Positions 52,255 to 60,093 of a stretch of 64,000 nucleotides of DNA are shown piece after piece. This DNA is from CAYXAA01 sp964462985. Lineage in GTDB: Bacteria > Pseudomonadota > Alphaproteobacteria > Rhizobiales > Stappiaceae. The stretch covers positions 150,326 to 214,325 of the forward strand of contig CAYXAA010000003.1 of assembly GCA_964462985.1 (NCBI GenBank), given 5' to 3'. Below the pieces are notes generated by a model that had not been told where the DNA came from, made no database searches, and saw only the letters and a program-made list of their open reading frames with translations. Within the stretch, counting starts at the first letter, position 1; each line of letters starts with the position of its first letter. The translations under genes and the position numbers were made by a program.

Positions 52255-53295
52255 ATGGCGACCGTGTATCGTGGAACCGTCGGCAACGCCGGCAAGAAGA
52301 CCGCCTTGATCGCAGGTGGTGCGGGCTTTCTCGGTTCGCATCTGTGCGATGCCCTGATCGATCGCGGCTATCGCGTGATCTGCCTCGACAGCTTCCTGAC
52401 CGGAGCGCGGCCCAACCTTTCGCAAGTGCAGGACCATCCGCGCTTTCAGTTGGTCGAGCACGACATTTGCACACCTGTAGAGGTCGATGGTCGGATCAAC
52501 GAGATCTACAACCTCGCATGCGCCGCCTCCCCGCCGCGCTATCAGAAGGACCCCGTCCACACGATGATGACGAGCGTTGCCGGCACGAAGCACCTGCTCG
52601 ACCTCAGCATGCAGCACGGCGCAAGGTTCGTTCAGGCCTCCACTTCGGAGGTGTACGGCAACCCGGAAATCCACCCTCAGCCGGAGACCTATGCCGGCCG
52701 CGTCAACTGCACCGGTCCCCGCGCCTGCTATGATGAAGGCAAGCGGGCCGCCGAAGCGCTCTGTTTCGATTATCTGCGCATGGGCCGGGCTGACGTTCGC
52801 GTTGCCCGGATCTTCAACACCTACGGCCCGAGAATGCAGGCGGATGACGGTCGGGTGATCTCGACGCTTCTATCTCAGGCTCTCGCCGGCGAACCGCTGA
52901 CGGTCTACGGCAACGGTCGGCAGACCCGATCGTTCTGTTACGTCTCGGATATGGTCGACGGTCTCATGGCGCTGATGGCGGTTCAAAACAATCCGGGTAG
53001 CCCGATCAATCTTGGCAACCCGAGCGAATTCTCCATCAACGAACTCGCGGAGATAATTCGAGGCCGCTTCCCCGGCGCCACGATTACCAGCAAGCCGATA
53101 CCGGAAGACGACCCGCAGATGCGCAAGCCCGACACGTCAAGGGCGTTCGCGCTGCTCGGATGGCGGGCTCGCGTGAAGCTGGAAGACGGGCTGCAACGAA
53201 CGCTCGACTGGCTGGCCCCGAATTCGGCGCGCGACGGCACTCGATCCCGCGGAATGACGAGGATCGAGCCTTCCCGCAGGATCGCGTTCCTTTAG
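52255..53295 (+). CDS. uxs: UDP-glucuronate decarboxylase (UDP-xylose synthase)
   Basis: A 346-residue extended SDR with LIAGGAGFLGSHLCDALI, the UXS-type block YNLACAASPPRYQKDP, the active-site tyrosine/lysine in GPRACYDEGKRAAE and the arginine region ARIFNTYGPRM. It converts UDP-glucuronate (from Ugd) to UDP-xylose. GAGGAAA lies before ATG 52255. The C-terminal 25 residues are a basic extension. A single gene behind a stress promoter. Confidence 0.9.
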   Translation: MATVYRGTVGNAGKKTALIAGGAGFLGSHLCDALIDRGYRVICLDSFLTGARPNLSQVQDHPRFQLVEHDICTPVEVDGRINEIYNLACAASPPRYQKDPVHTMMTSVAGTKHLLDLSMQHGARFVQASTSEVYGNPEIHPQPETYAGRVNCTGPRACYDEGKRAAEALCFDYLRMGRADVRVARIFNTYGPRMQADDGRVISTLLSQALAGEPLTVYGNGRQTRSFCYVSDMVDGLMALMAVQNNPGSPINLGNPSEFSINELAEIIRGRFPGATITSKPIPEDDPQMRKPDTSRAFALLGWRARVKLEDGLQRTLDWLAPNSARDGTRSRGMTRIEPSRRIAFL

Positions 53296-53600
53296 CCTTG
53301 CCCTCACTGCCCACCGGTATCCACTGCGACGGCATCCAAAGCACGCCGATTTCAGTGTGGAACTACACGGAACACCTGCGACGCCGTCCGGTTTGCACGA
53401 AAGATGCCTGGTGCCCGGGCGCTGCCGCCCTTGGGCAATGCATGCTGTGCTTTGAGGTGGCCCGGCTGATAATCTGCCTTCAATTGCCGAATCGAAGGGG
53501 ATGGTGCTGCCTGTTTCTGCGGTGAGGCCGGAGACCATACGACCTGAGCGGCTCCACCGCTTTGTTTTCGGCGCCAGAGCAGGAATCAGATGCAGCGATC
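53296..53600. other. 305-bp noncoding region
   Basis: Holds the stress promoter 53369-53393 and a leader of about 200 bases before the response regulator. Nothing else recognisable. Confidence 0.55.
53369..53393 (+). promoter_or_regulatory. EcfG-type stress promoter of the response regulator
   Basis: GGAAC, 16 bases, GGTT, about 208 bp before ATG 53601. Confidence 0.6.
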
Positions 53601-53984
53601 ATGCCCGCAGACAGCCTTCCATTGATGTCTGGCCGACGAATTCTCATCGTCGAGGACGAGCACTTCCTGACGAACAGGGTGCGCACGGAGTTGGAGCGTC
53701 TCAATGTGGATATCGTCGGTCCGATCCCGGTCGGCGAAGAGGCTGACCGGTTGGCCCTCACGGTGGATGCTGCGATCCTGGATATTGAGATCCCCCCAAA
53801 CTGGGCGTTTCCGCTTGCAGAACGCCTGCAACGGATCCGGCTTCCTTACGTCTTCGCGGTGCGCGGCGATCAGGCTCGCTTCTCCGAAGGCTTTCCAGGC
53901 TTTTTATTAAGCCCGGATCCCGAGGCGCTTGCTTCGATCGCCAGAGCACTGTTCGGTGCTCCTCCGCCCGACCGGTCAGTCTGA
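53601..53984 (+). CDS. single-domain response regulator with a degenerate receiver
   Basis: A 127-residue CheY-like protein: ILIVEDEHFL supplies the acidic pocket and AAILDIEI the phosphorylated aspartate. The usual Thr and Lys switch residues appear lost (YVFAVRGD instead of FATGYD, and FLLSPDP instead of LxKPF). Such stand-alone receivers often act with HWE kinases, and one is encoded at 35852. It is convergent with the sigma factor gene. The exact start is uncertain (53601 or 53625), as neither has a strong ribosome site. Confidence 0.72.
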   Translation: MPADSLPLMSGRRILIVEDEHFLTNRVRTELERLNVDIVGPIPVGEEADRLALTVDAAILDIEIPPNWAFPLAERLQRIRLPYVFAVRGDQARFSEGFPGFLLSPDPEALASIARALFGAPPPDRSV

Positions 53985-54003
53985 GGTCGGGATGCGGACA
54001 CGT

Positions 54004-54549
54004 TCATAGTCTCACGCTTTTTGGCATGGAGGTGACCGGATGGTTGTCCGCGCGCTCAACAGCCGCATCGCGTGATGTTTCTCCAAGTTCCTTCAACAGG
54101 TTCGCCCGCGCCCGGTTGAGCCGGCTCTTGATCGTGCCGACGGCGCAGCCGCAAATTTCGGCGGCCTCCTCGTAGCTGACGCCGATGACGGCGATCAGCA
54201 CGATGACCTGCCGCTGCTGCTCTGAGAGGCGGGCAATCGCCTCGGACAATTCGCGCCCGCGTGCGGACCACTCCTGTGTCGCGTCGATCGCGGGGCGGAC
54301 GGAAGCGCAGTCCGCTGCTCCGGGCGTTTCGCGGTTGGCAATGCTGACCTTGGTGTAAAAAGTGTTCCGCATGATCGTGAACAGCCAGGACTTCATCCTG
54401 GTGCCAGGCTCGAACTGGTGAATCTTCGCCAGAGCCTTGGTCAACGTCTCTTGAACAAGATCGTCGGCGTCAGTTGGATTACGGCAGAAGGTACGAGCGA
54501 AGGCCCGCAAGGCGGGAATAAGGCTTACGATCTCCCGATCGGGTGCCAT
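54004..54549 (-). CDS. EcfG/RpoE2-type extracytoplasmic sigma factor
   Basis: A 181-residue ECF sigma factor. Region 2 reads LIPALRAFARTFCRNPTDADDLVQETLTKAL and GTRMKSWLFTIMRNTFY; region 4 reads YEEAAEICGCAVGTIKSRLNRAR, nearly identical in pattern to rhizobial RpoE2. Such factors direct the general stress response and read GGAAC-N16/17-CGTT promoters. AAGGAT is 8 nt before ATG 54549. The anti-sigma factor NepR and the response regulator PhyR are not nearby, so this may be an accessory EcfG paralogue. Confidence 0.87.
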   Translation of the reverse strand: MAPDREIVSLIPALRAFARTFCRNPTDADDLVQETLTKALAKIHQFEPGTRMKSWLFTIMRNTFYTKVSIANRETPGAADCASVRPAIDATQEWSARGRELSEAIARLSEQQRQVIVLIAVIGVSYEEAAEICGCAVGTIKSRLNRARANLLKELGETSRDAAVERADNHPVTSMPKSVRL

Positions 54550-54737
54550 GACAAATATCCTTCTGGAACTGCCTAGGGCGATCGTCGTTTCGCCAGTCAG
54601 TCTCTCGGTCCGATGAGGGTGTTTGCTCGACCTCGACGGCCGGAACTGAAGCGATCTCTCGGTCGCTTTCAGGAACAAGACCTGCGAGAGGCCGCTTCCG
54701 AAGGCACGGTGCTTTGGCCTGTCGTCTCTACAAGGGC

Positions 54738-54762
54738 AATGAACGGCGCGGCTGATGGTTCC
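54738..54762 (-). promoter_or_regulatory. weak EcfG-like promoter of the sigma factor gene
   Basis: On the minus strand: GGAAC, 16 bases, CATT. One mismatch in the conserved GTT; about 190 bp upstream of the start. Autoregulation is possible. Confidence 0.35.
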
Positions 54763-54814
54763 TAAAAATCGCCTCGAAAAATGCCGGATGTCTCTCCCGC
54801 CGTATCCGGGTGCC

Positions 54815-54839
54815 GGAACAAAGTTTCCACGCTCCGGTT
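54815..54839 (+). promoter_or_regulatory. EcfG-type stress promoter of the methyltransferase gene
   Basis: GGAAC, 16 bases, GGTT, 109 bp before ATG 54948. Confidence 0.75.
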
Positions 54840-54947
54840 CGACTGGATGACTCGCCGGCCTCGCGACCGGCCCTCCCATCTCCTTACCGTTCGTCCAGCC
54901 GACCAGAATTTGCGCCGCAGCGACGAACCCACAAAGGTCCCGAGCGC

Positions 54948-55700
54948 ATGGCAGCCGACCTCGACGTCCGTGAATATGAGATCAGGCGGGCAATCGAAGA
55001 TCTCGGGCCGTGGTTTCACAACCTGCGCATCAACGGGATCGAAACCGCACCGGACCACTTTCTGGGTGACTATCCAACCTTCAAGTGGGAGACCTTCTCA
55101 CATGTCGTGCCAGAGGATCTCGAAGGGCGCTCCGTCCTCGATATCGGCTGCAACGCCGGCTTCTATGCGATCGAGATGAAGCGGCGGAACGCTGGGCGGG
55201 TTGTCGGGATCGACAGCGATCCGCGGTATCTGCGTCAGGCCACCTTCGCCGCCGAACACGCGGGTGTGGAGATCGAATTTCGCCGCATGTCAGTCTATGA
55301 CATCGGCAAGCTCGGTGAACGCTTCGACCTCGTTCTGTTCATGGGCGTCCTTTATCACCTGCGCCATCCGCTGCTGGCGCTGGACCTCATCCGCCATCAT
55401 GTCGCCGACGACCTGCTGCTGTTCCAGAGCCTGCAAAGAGGTTCCGCGGAGGTTCCTCCGTTTTCCGAGGATTACGTGTTCGAGGAATGGGAAGTGTTCG
55501 AGGATCGTCACTTCCCCAGGCTTTTCTTCATCGAGCACCGCTTTTCTGGCGACCCGACCAACTGGTTCCTCCCGAACCGCGCAGCGGTTGAGGCGCTACT
55601 GCGCAGTGCTGGCTTTCGGATCGAGGCCCATCCCGAGCGGGAGGTCTATCTCTGCCGGACAAGTGAAATCGGGCCAGATGCAGTCCCGCCGCTCTTCTAG
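54948..55700 (+). CDS. SAM-dependent methyltransferase (Rta_06860/TIGR04290-like)
   Basis: A 250-residue class I methyltransferase with SAM motif VLDIGCNAGFYAIEMKRR and the family blocks LGPWFHNLRINGIETAPDHF, LVLFMGVLYHLRHPLLALD and DPTNWFLPNRAAVEALLRSAGF. From memory these match the Rta_06860-type family found beside glycosyltransferase genes. It probably O-methylates a sugar or polyol of the nearby glycoconjugate. The start at 54948 is chosen because the upstream frame begins before the stress promoter. Confidence 0.78.
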   Translation: MAADLDVREYEIRRAIEDLGPWFHNLRINGIETAPDHFLGDYPTFKWETFSHVVPEDLEGRSVLDIGCNAGFYAIEMKRRNAGRVVGIDSDPRYLRQATFAAEHAGVEIEFRRMSVYDIGKLGERFDLVLFMGVLYHLRHPLLALDLIRHHVADDLLLFQSLQRGSAEVPPFSEDYVFEEWEVFEDRHFPRLFFIEHRFSGDPTNWFLPNRAAVEALLRSAGFRIEAHPEREVYLCRTSEIGPDAVPPLF

Positions 55701-55848
55701 CGGCCCCATGGGGCCATGGCCGGACGCCGCAGGAAATTCCCGGCTTGAGAAACAAAAGCCGCAAAGAAGCGTTTCAGCCTGGTCTGGCTTATTTCTATGT
55801 GGCCGCCTTTGTCAGCCGTTCGATGATGGTGCCAGCTTGGAGCTTCCC

Positions 55849-58131
55849 ATGGCAGAGTCCGAAGAAAAGAGCCTCGTTCTACAGGTGGCCAATTCTCGCC
55901 CCCAGGACGCCGGACGCGGCGTTGCGCGGCTCGGCCGGGATGCTCTCGACACGCTCGGAGTACAGGAAGGCGATGTCATTGAACTCATCGGTAAGCGTCA
56001 CACGGCCGCTATCGCGGTTGGCCCCTATCCGGAAGATGAAGGGCTGAGCCTCGTCCGACTCGACGGCTTGCAACGCGTCAACGCCGGCGTCTCGACTGGA
56101 GACCGTATCGAATTGCGGAAGGCCGAGGCCCGGCCGGCCAGCAGAGTTGTTCTGGCGCCGGCGCAGAAGAATATGCGCCTGCAGGGCTCGGGCGATGCCC
56201 TGCGCCGTACCTTCTTCCATCGTCCGTTCGTCTCAGGCGACGTGATCTCCACCTCCATCTACCACCGCAACGCCGCCGCGGATCCGCGGATACCGCCGCA
56301 GCTCAGGGGTTTGCTCGACCTGCCCGCGTACGGACTTCAGGAGATTCGCTTGCTGGTGGTCTCGACGCAGCCCCGCGGCATTGTTCAGATCACGGAGGAA
56401 ACGCAGATCGAGTTGCGGCCGCAGTTCGAGGAACCCAAAGAGGCGCGCCGCACAGACGTAACGTATGACGACATCGGTGGTCTCGGCAGCACTGTCGATC
56501 AGATTCGGGAGATGGTCGAGTTGCCGCTGCGCCATCCCGAGCTGTTCCAGCGGCTTGGGATCGATCCGCCGAAAGGCGTCCTCCTTCATGGCCCTCCCGG
56601 CACTGGCAAGACCTTGTTGGCGCGCGCGGTCGCCAATGAGACCGAGGCGCAATTCTTCAGCATTGCCGGTCCGGAGATCATGGGCCGCCACTACGGGGAA
56701 TCCGAGGAGCGCCTGCGGCAGGTCTTTCAGGACGCGACCCAGAACGCACCATCCATCATCTTCATCGACGAGTTGGACTCGATCGCGCCGAAGCGGGAGC
56801 AGGTCACCGGAGAGGTGGAACGCCGGATCGTCGCTCAGCTTCTGACACTGATGGACGGTCTTGAGCCGCGGCAGAACGTCGTCGTGATCGGCGCTACCAA
56901 TCGGCGCGACGCGATCGACGAAGCCTTGCGCCGGCCCGGCCGTTTCGACCGGGAGATTGTGATCGGCGTCCCCGACCAAGAGGGTCGGCGCGAGGTGCTT
57001 GAGATCCACACGCGCGGCATGCCACTCGCCGAAGACGTCGATCTTGATGAGATCGCGCGCACCACTTACGGCTTCGTCGGCGCCGATCTTTCGGCGCTTG
57101 CCCGCGAAGCGGCGATGGACGCACTACGGCGGGTCCTGCCTGAAATCAACCTCAAGGAGGGCATTCCGGCCGAAATCCTCGAGCGACTTCAAGTGCAGCG
57201 CGAGGACTTTAACAGCGCCATGAAGCGCATCCAGCCGTCCGCTCTGCGCGAGATCATGATTCAGGTGCCGAACGTCACTTGGGCGGATATCGGCGGGCTC
57301 TCGGAAGCCCAAATCCTCCTGCGCGAAGGGGTAGAACTGCCGCTGCGCTCGCCGGAATCCTTTCGCCGGCTCGGTATCAGACCCGCGAAGGGCTTTCTGT
57401 TGTTCGGTCCTCCCGGCACCGGAAAGACCCTGCTCGCAAAGGCCGTGGCCCGGGAGGCGGAAGCCAATTTCGTAGCCACCAAATCCTCCGACCTTTTGTC
57501 GAAGTGGTACGGCGAGTCCGAACAGCAGGTCTCCCGACTGTTCCAGCGTGCGCGCCAGGTTGCCCCGACGGTGATTTTCATCGACGAGATCGACTCCCTG
57601 GCTCCGGCCCGCGGCGGTGGCTTGGGTGAGCCAGCCGTGACAGAGCGGGTCGTCAACACAATCCTGGCAGAAATGGACGGCCTTGAGGAGCTTCAGGGGG
57701 TCGTTGTGCTTGCCGCCACCAATCGGCCGAATCTGCTTGATCCGGCGCTGTTGCGCCCGGGACGGTTCGATGAACTCATCTATGTACCCGTCCCCGATGT
57801 CCGGGGACGGCGGCGCATTCTCGATATTCACACCAAGGACATGCCGCTGGCGGACAATGTGGATCTGGATGCCCTTGCGCAGAAAACCGAGCGTTACACA
57901 GGGGCTGATCTGGAGGACCTCACCCGCAGAGCAGGGCTGCTGGCCTTGCGGGAATCGCTCGATCTGGACCACGTGACAGCTGCGCACTTCGACCAGGCCC
58001 TGAAGGAGACCCGGGCATCTGTGACGCCGGAAATGGAACAGGAGTATGAGGAGATGCTCCGTACCCTTCGACAGGAAGGACCGCAGCGCCAGCCGATCGG
58101 CTTCACACCATTCGGTCAGGGAGGCAGATGA
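55849..58131 (+). CDS. CDC48/VAT-like double AAA ATPase
   Basis: A 760-residue protein with an N-terminal CDC48-type double-psi barrel domain (about 10-190; RLGRDALDTLGVQEGDVIELIG) and two AAA modules. Walker A GPPGTGKT is at 248-255 and again at about 520-527; Walker B IIFIDELDSIAP and VIFIDEIDSLAP follow, each with arginine-finger blocks (RRPGRFDRE, LRPGRFDEL). The layout is that of archaeal VAT and eukaryotic p97 protein unfoldases, present in a minority of bacteria. No EcfG-type site was found upstream. It is followed 13 bp later by a FUSC gene. Confidence 0.88.
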   Translation: MAESEEKSLVLQVANSRPQDAGRGVARLGRDALDTLGVQEGDVIELIGKRHTAAIAVGPYPEDEGLSLVRLDGLQRVNAGVSTGDRIELRKAEARPASRVVLAPAQKNMRLQGSGDALRRTFFHRPFVSGDVISTSIYHRNAAADPRIPPQLRGLLDLPAYGLQEIRLLVVSTQPRGIVQITEETQIELRPQFEEPKEARRTDVTYDDIGGLGSTVDQIREMVELPLRHPELFQRLGIDPPKGVLLHGPPGTGKTLLARAVANETEAQFFSIAGPEIMGRHYGESEERLRQVFQDATQNAPSIIFIDELDSIAPKREQVTGEVERRIVAQLLTLMDGLEPRQNVVVIGATNRRDAIDEALRRPGRFDREIVIGVPDQEGRREVLEIHTRGMPLAEDVDLDEIARTTYGFVGADLSALAREAAMDALRRVLPEINLKEGIPAEILERLQVQREDFNSAMKRIQPSALREIMIQVPNVTWADIGGLSEAQILLREGVELPLRSPESFRRLGIRPAKGFLLFGPPGTGKTLLAKAVAREAEANFVATKSSDLLSKWYGESEQQVSRLFQRARQVAPTVIFIDEIDSLAPARGGGLGEPAVTERVVNTILAEMDGLEELQGVVVLAATNRPNLLDPALLRPGRFDELIYVPVPDVRGRRRILDIHTKDMPLADNVDLDALAQKTERYTGADLEDLTRRAGLLALRESLDLDHVTAAHFDQALKETRASVTPEMEQEYEEMLRTLRQEGPQRQPIGFTPFGQGGR

Positions 58132-58143
58132 GCAGAGTGGTTC

Positions 58144-59280
58144 GTGTCTGGAAAGCACTATACGGGCGAGAGACAGCGTAGGAGAAAAGCCGCTACGCCG
58201 CGCCACAACGCTCCGAGCCGCCTGCGGCTGATCTCAAGCGGGGCGGATCGCCTGCTCCGTTACGTCGCATCACTTCGGCACGACCTATTGCGAGTCGGGG
58301 TGCAGTCGTCAATTGCAGTGGCGGCGACTTATGCGGTGGTCTCTCTGTTCGGTCTGCCTCACATGACCTGGGCCGTGATCGCCTCGCTCTACACTGTCGG
58401 ACGCAGCGCGGACGCCAGCCTCGGCCAGGCACTTGGCCATGTCGGCGGGGCACTCCTCGGTGCAGCCCTCGGGCTGATCGCCGCCTGGGCAATCGGCTGG
58501 CCCATCGTCGCACTCGTCATTGCGGCCACTGTGGCCACCCTTGCGGCCACACTGTCGCCCATTCTGCATTACGCGGCGGTCACCGCGGCGATCATCGCGC
58601 TGGATCCGGTGCCAAGTATAGCCGAAGCGCTCGTTCGCACGCAGGCGATCCTGCTAGGCGCCGTAATGGCGGCGCTCGCGGGCTTCCTCGCGCTGCCGAT
58701 CATGGCGCGCCGCCGTGCGATCGCCGCGCTCCAGCGGGCTCTGGGCCGTTGCGAAAGATTGTTCGAACTGGCGGCCGGTGGACTGAAAAACGGCGAAGAC
58801 CGCCGCGAGCAGGACGCAGTGCATGCCGCATTCCTGCAGGATATCGACGCTGCCCGGACGCAGACACGCACGTCGCTGTTCGGTCGGCGCATTGCAAACG
58901 GGGCCGGCCTGAAGGAGGCGACGGACTCGGTGGAGGGCCTCTGGTATTCGCTGGTGATCCTAGATCGGGCCGTTTCCGACGAGTGCAGCGGCATGTCCGA
59001 CACAGGCTGCCGCACAATCGAGCGCGAGATCCGGTCGGTACAATCTGCTTGTGCCGAGGAAATCCGCAGTCTCGGCACCGCGCTGGATAGCGATGCCACC
59101 GAAACCGCGCCGGCGCACCGTTTCAGGGCCGCGATCGAGACCTCGCGCTTGAGGCTCATCGATCAGGCGCGGGGGAGGCCTGAAGCGGAGCAACAGGCTT
59201 ACGCTGCGGTTGGTTTCGCGCTGCGTGAGATCGAAACCCGGGTTCGCAGCCTGTCGGAGTCGTTTCGCTTGAAGACTTGA
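58144..59280 (+). CDS. FUSC family membrane protein
   Basis: A 378-residue protein with about six helices at residues 50-190 (LRVGVQSSIAVAATYAVVSLFG ... HMTWAVIASLYTV) and a long soluble, helix-rich C-terminal half. This is the layout of FUSC/ArAE-type proteins linked to efflux of aromatic acids or fusaric acid. The start is a GTG, 13 bp after the AAA ATPase stop, suggesting an operon. A partner membrane-fusion protein is not encoded nearby. Confidence 0.75.
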   Translation: MSGKHYTGERQRRRKAATPRHNAPSRLRLISSGADRLLRYVASLRHDLLRVGVQSSIAVAATYAVVSLFGLPHMTWAVIASLYTVGRSADASLGQALGHVGGALLGAALGLIAAWAIGWPIVALVIAATVATLAATLSPILHYAAVTAAIIALDPVPSIAEALVRTQAILLGAVMAALAGFLALPIMARRRAIAALQRALGRCERLFELAAGGLKNGEDRREQDAVHAAFLQDIDAARTQTRTSLFGRRIANGAGLKEATDSVEGLWYSLVILDRAVSDECSGMSDTGCRTIEREIRSVQSACAEEIRSLGTALDSDATETAPAHRFRAAIETSRLRLIDQARGRPEAEQQAYAAVGFALREIETRVRSLSESFRLKT

Positions 59281-59347
59281 CCAAACACGCTCGCGCTGCC
59301 GATCAACACCCGAGTGCGCGGTACGTGGGCAGGCTTCGACCTGGGAT

Positions 59348-59917
59348 CTAGGATCGAACCGGCCGGACTTTGGTCGCAAGCGGCCCCGTATCGCCGATCT
59401 CTTCGATGTAATGGACCTCATCGCCGCGCTTCAGTCCGTCAAATGTGCCGCTCAGGACACCATTACGGTGGAAATAAAGCAGTCCGCCCTCCTTGTTGAG
59501 CAGGAAGCCATGGTCGTCCTCCGGATAAAGTTCCGCAATCTGGCCAAGGAACTGATGTGCTGCCTCGTGGTCGGACGCTTCGGGCCGGCCGGCCCGCTGC
59601 TCTTTGAGCTCCAGAACCTTGCGCTCGGCGAGATCGAATGCGTCGTGGATGGCATTGCGCAGGTCGGGGTTCTGGAACTTGCGCTGCAACCGCTCCGGTT
59701 CGTAAGCCACGACGATCGGTGCGCCGCGCGGCACCGATAGTTCGATGTGTACCACCGGCGGGATCGTCCCCTCAACGTTGCTCGCCCGCTGGTCGACGCG
59801 AACCCGCGCCGAAACGAGGCCGGCGAACAGGGAATCGAGCTTGTCGATCCGAGCGCGGATTTCCTCCTCCGCCCAATCCGAATGAGGATAGTGATGAAAT
59901 GCGATCTGAACGGGCAC
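59348..59917 (-). CDS. HPF/RaiA-like ribosome hibernation factor
   Basis: A 189-residue protein: an N-terminal ribosome-associated (S30AE-type) domain (VQIAFHHYPHSDWAEEEIRARIDKL ... VRVDQRASNVEG ... HIELSVPRG) and a C-terminal extension. The longer frame from 59998 is rejected because its first codons overlap the stress promoter at 59962-59986. GTG 59917, with GGGAGG about 11 nt upstream, gives the natural domain start. Such proteins inactivate or protect ribosomes in stress. The C-terminal part differs from classic long HPF. Confidence 0.78.
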   Translation of the reverse strand: MPVQIAFHHYPHSDWAEEEIRARIDKLDSLFAGLVSARVRVDQRASNVEGTIPPVVHIELSVPRGAPIVVAYEPERLQRKFQNPDLRNAIHDAFDLAERKVLELKEQRAGRPEASDHEAAHQFLGQIAELYPEDDHGFLLNKEGGLLYFHRNGVLSGTFDGLKRGDEVHYIEEIGDTGPLATKVRPVRS

Positions 59918-59961
59918 TTCCAAGGCTGCCTCCCTGGATCGAGATTTGGGCTGTTCTCTCA

Positions 59962-59986
59962 AACCTGCCGACGCCGTGGTTGTTCC
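59962..59986 (-). promoter_or_regulatory. EcfG-type stress promoter of the HPF-like gene
   Basis: On the minus strand: GGAAC, 16 bases, GGTT, 45 bp before GTG 59917. Confidence 0.75.
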
Positions 59987-60046
59987 GGCAGGGTTCATTC
60001 AGGCGCGACGGGTGAAACCATCCGTACGGCTTGTGCCGGATCACCG

Positions 60047-60071
60047 GGAACTTCGGCCGTGGCCGGCAGTT
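60047..60071 (+). promoter_or_regulatory. EcfG-type stress promoter of the NDH-2 gene
   Basis: GGAAC, 16 bases, AGTT, 23 bp before ATG 60094. Confidence 0.65.
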
Positions 60072-60093
60072 GAGCGGTCGGACCTATGACACC

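Larger units (their letters stand above)
54550..54947. other. 398-bp divergent noncoding region
   Basis: Between the sigma factor and the methyltransferase. It holds a weak minus-strand EcfG-like site and a good plus-strand one. Confidence 0.6.

Noticed and set aside
55201..55848. N-terminal extension of the AAA ATPase frame
   Set aside because: It runs through the methyltransferase gene in another frame; ATG 55849 gives the natural CDC48 N-domain.
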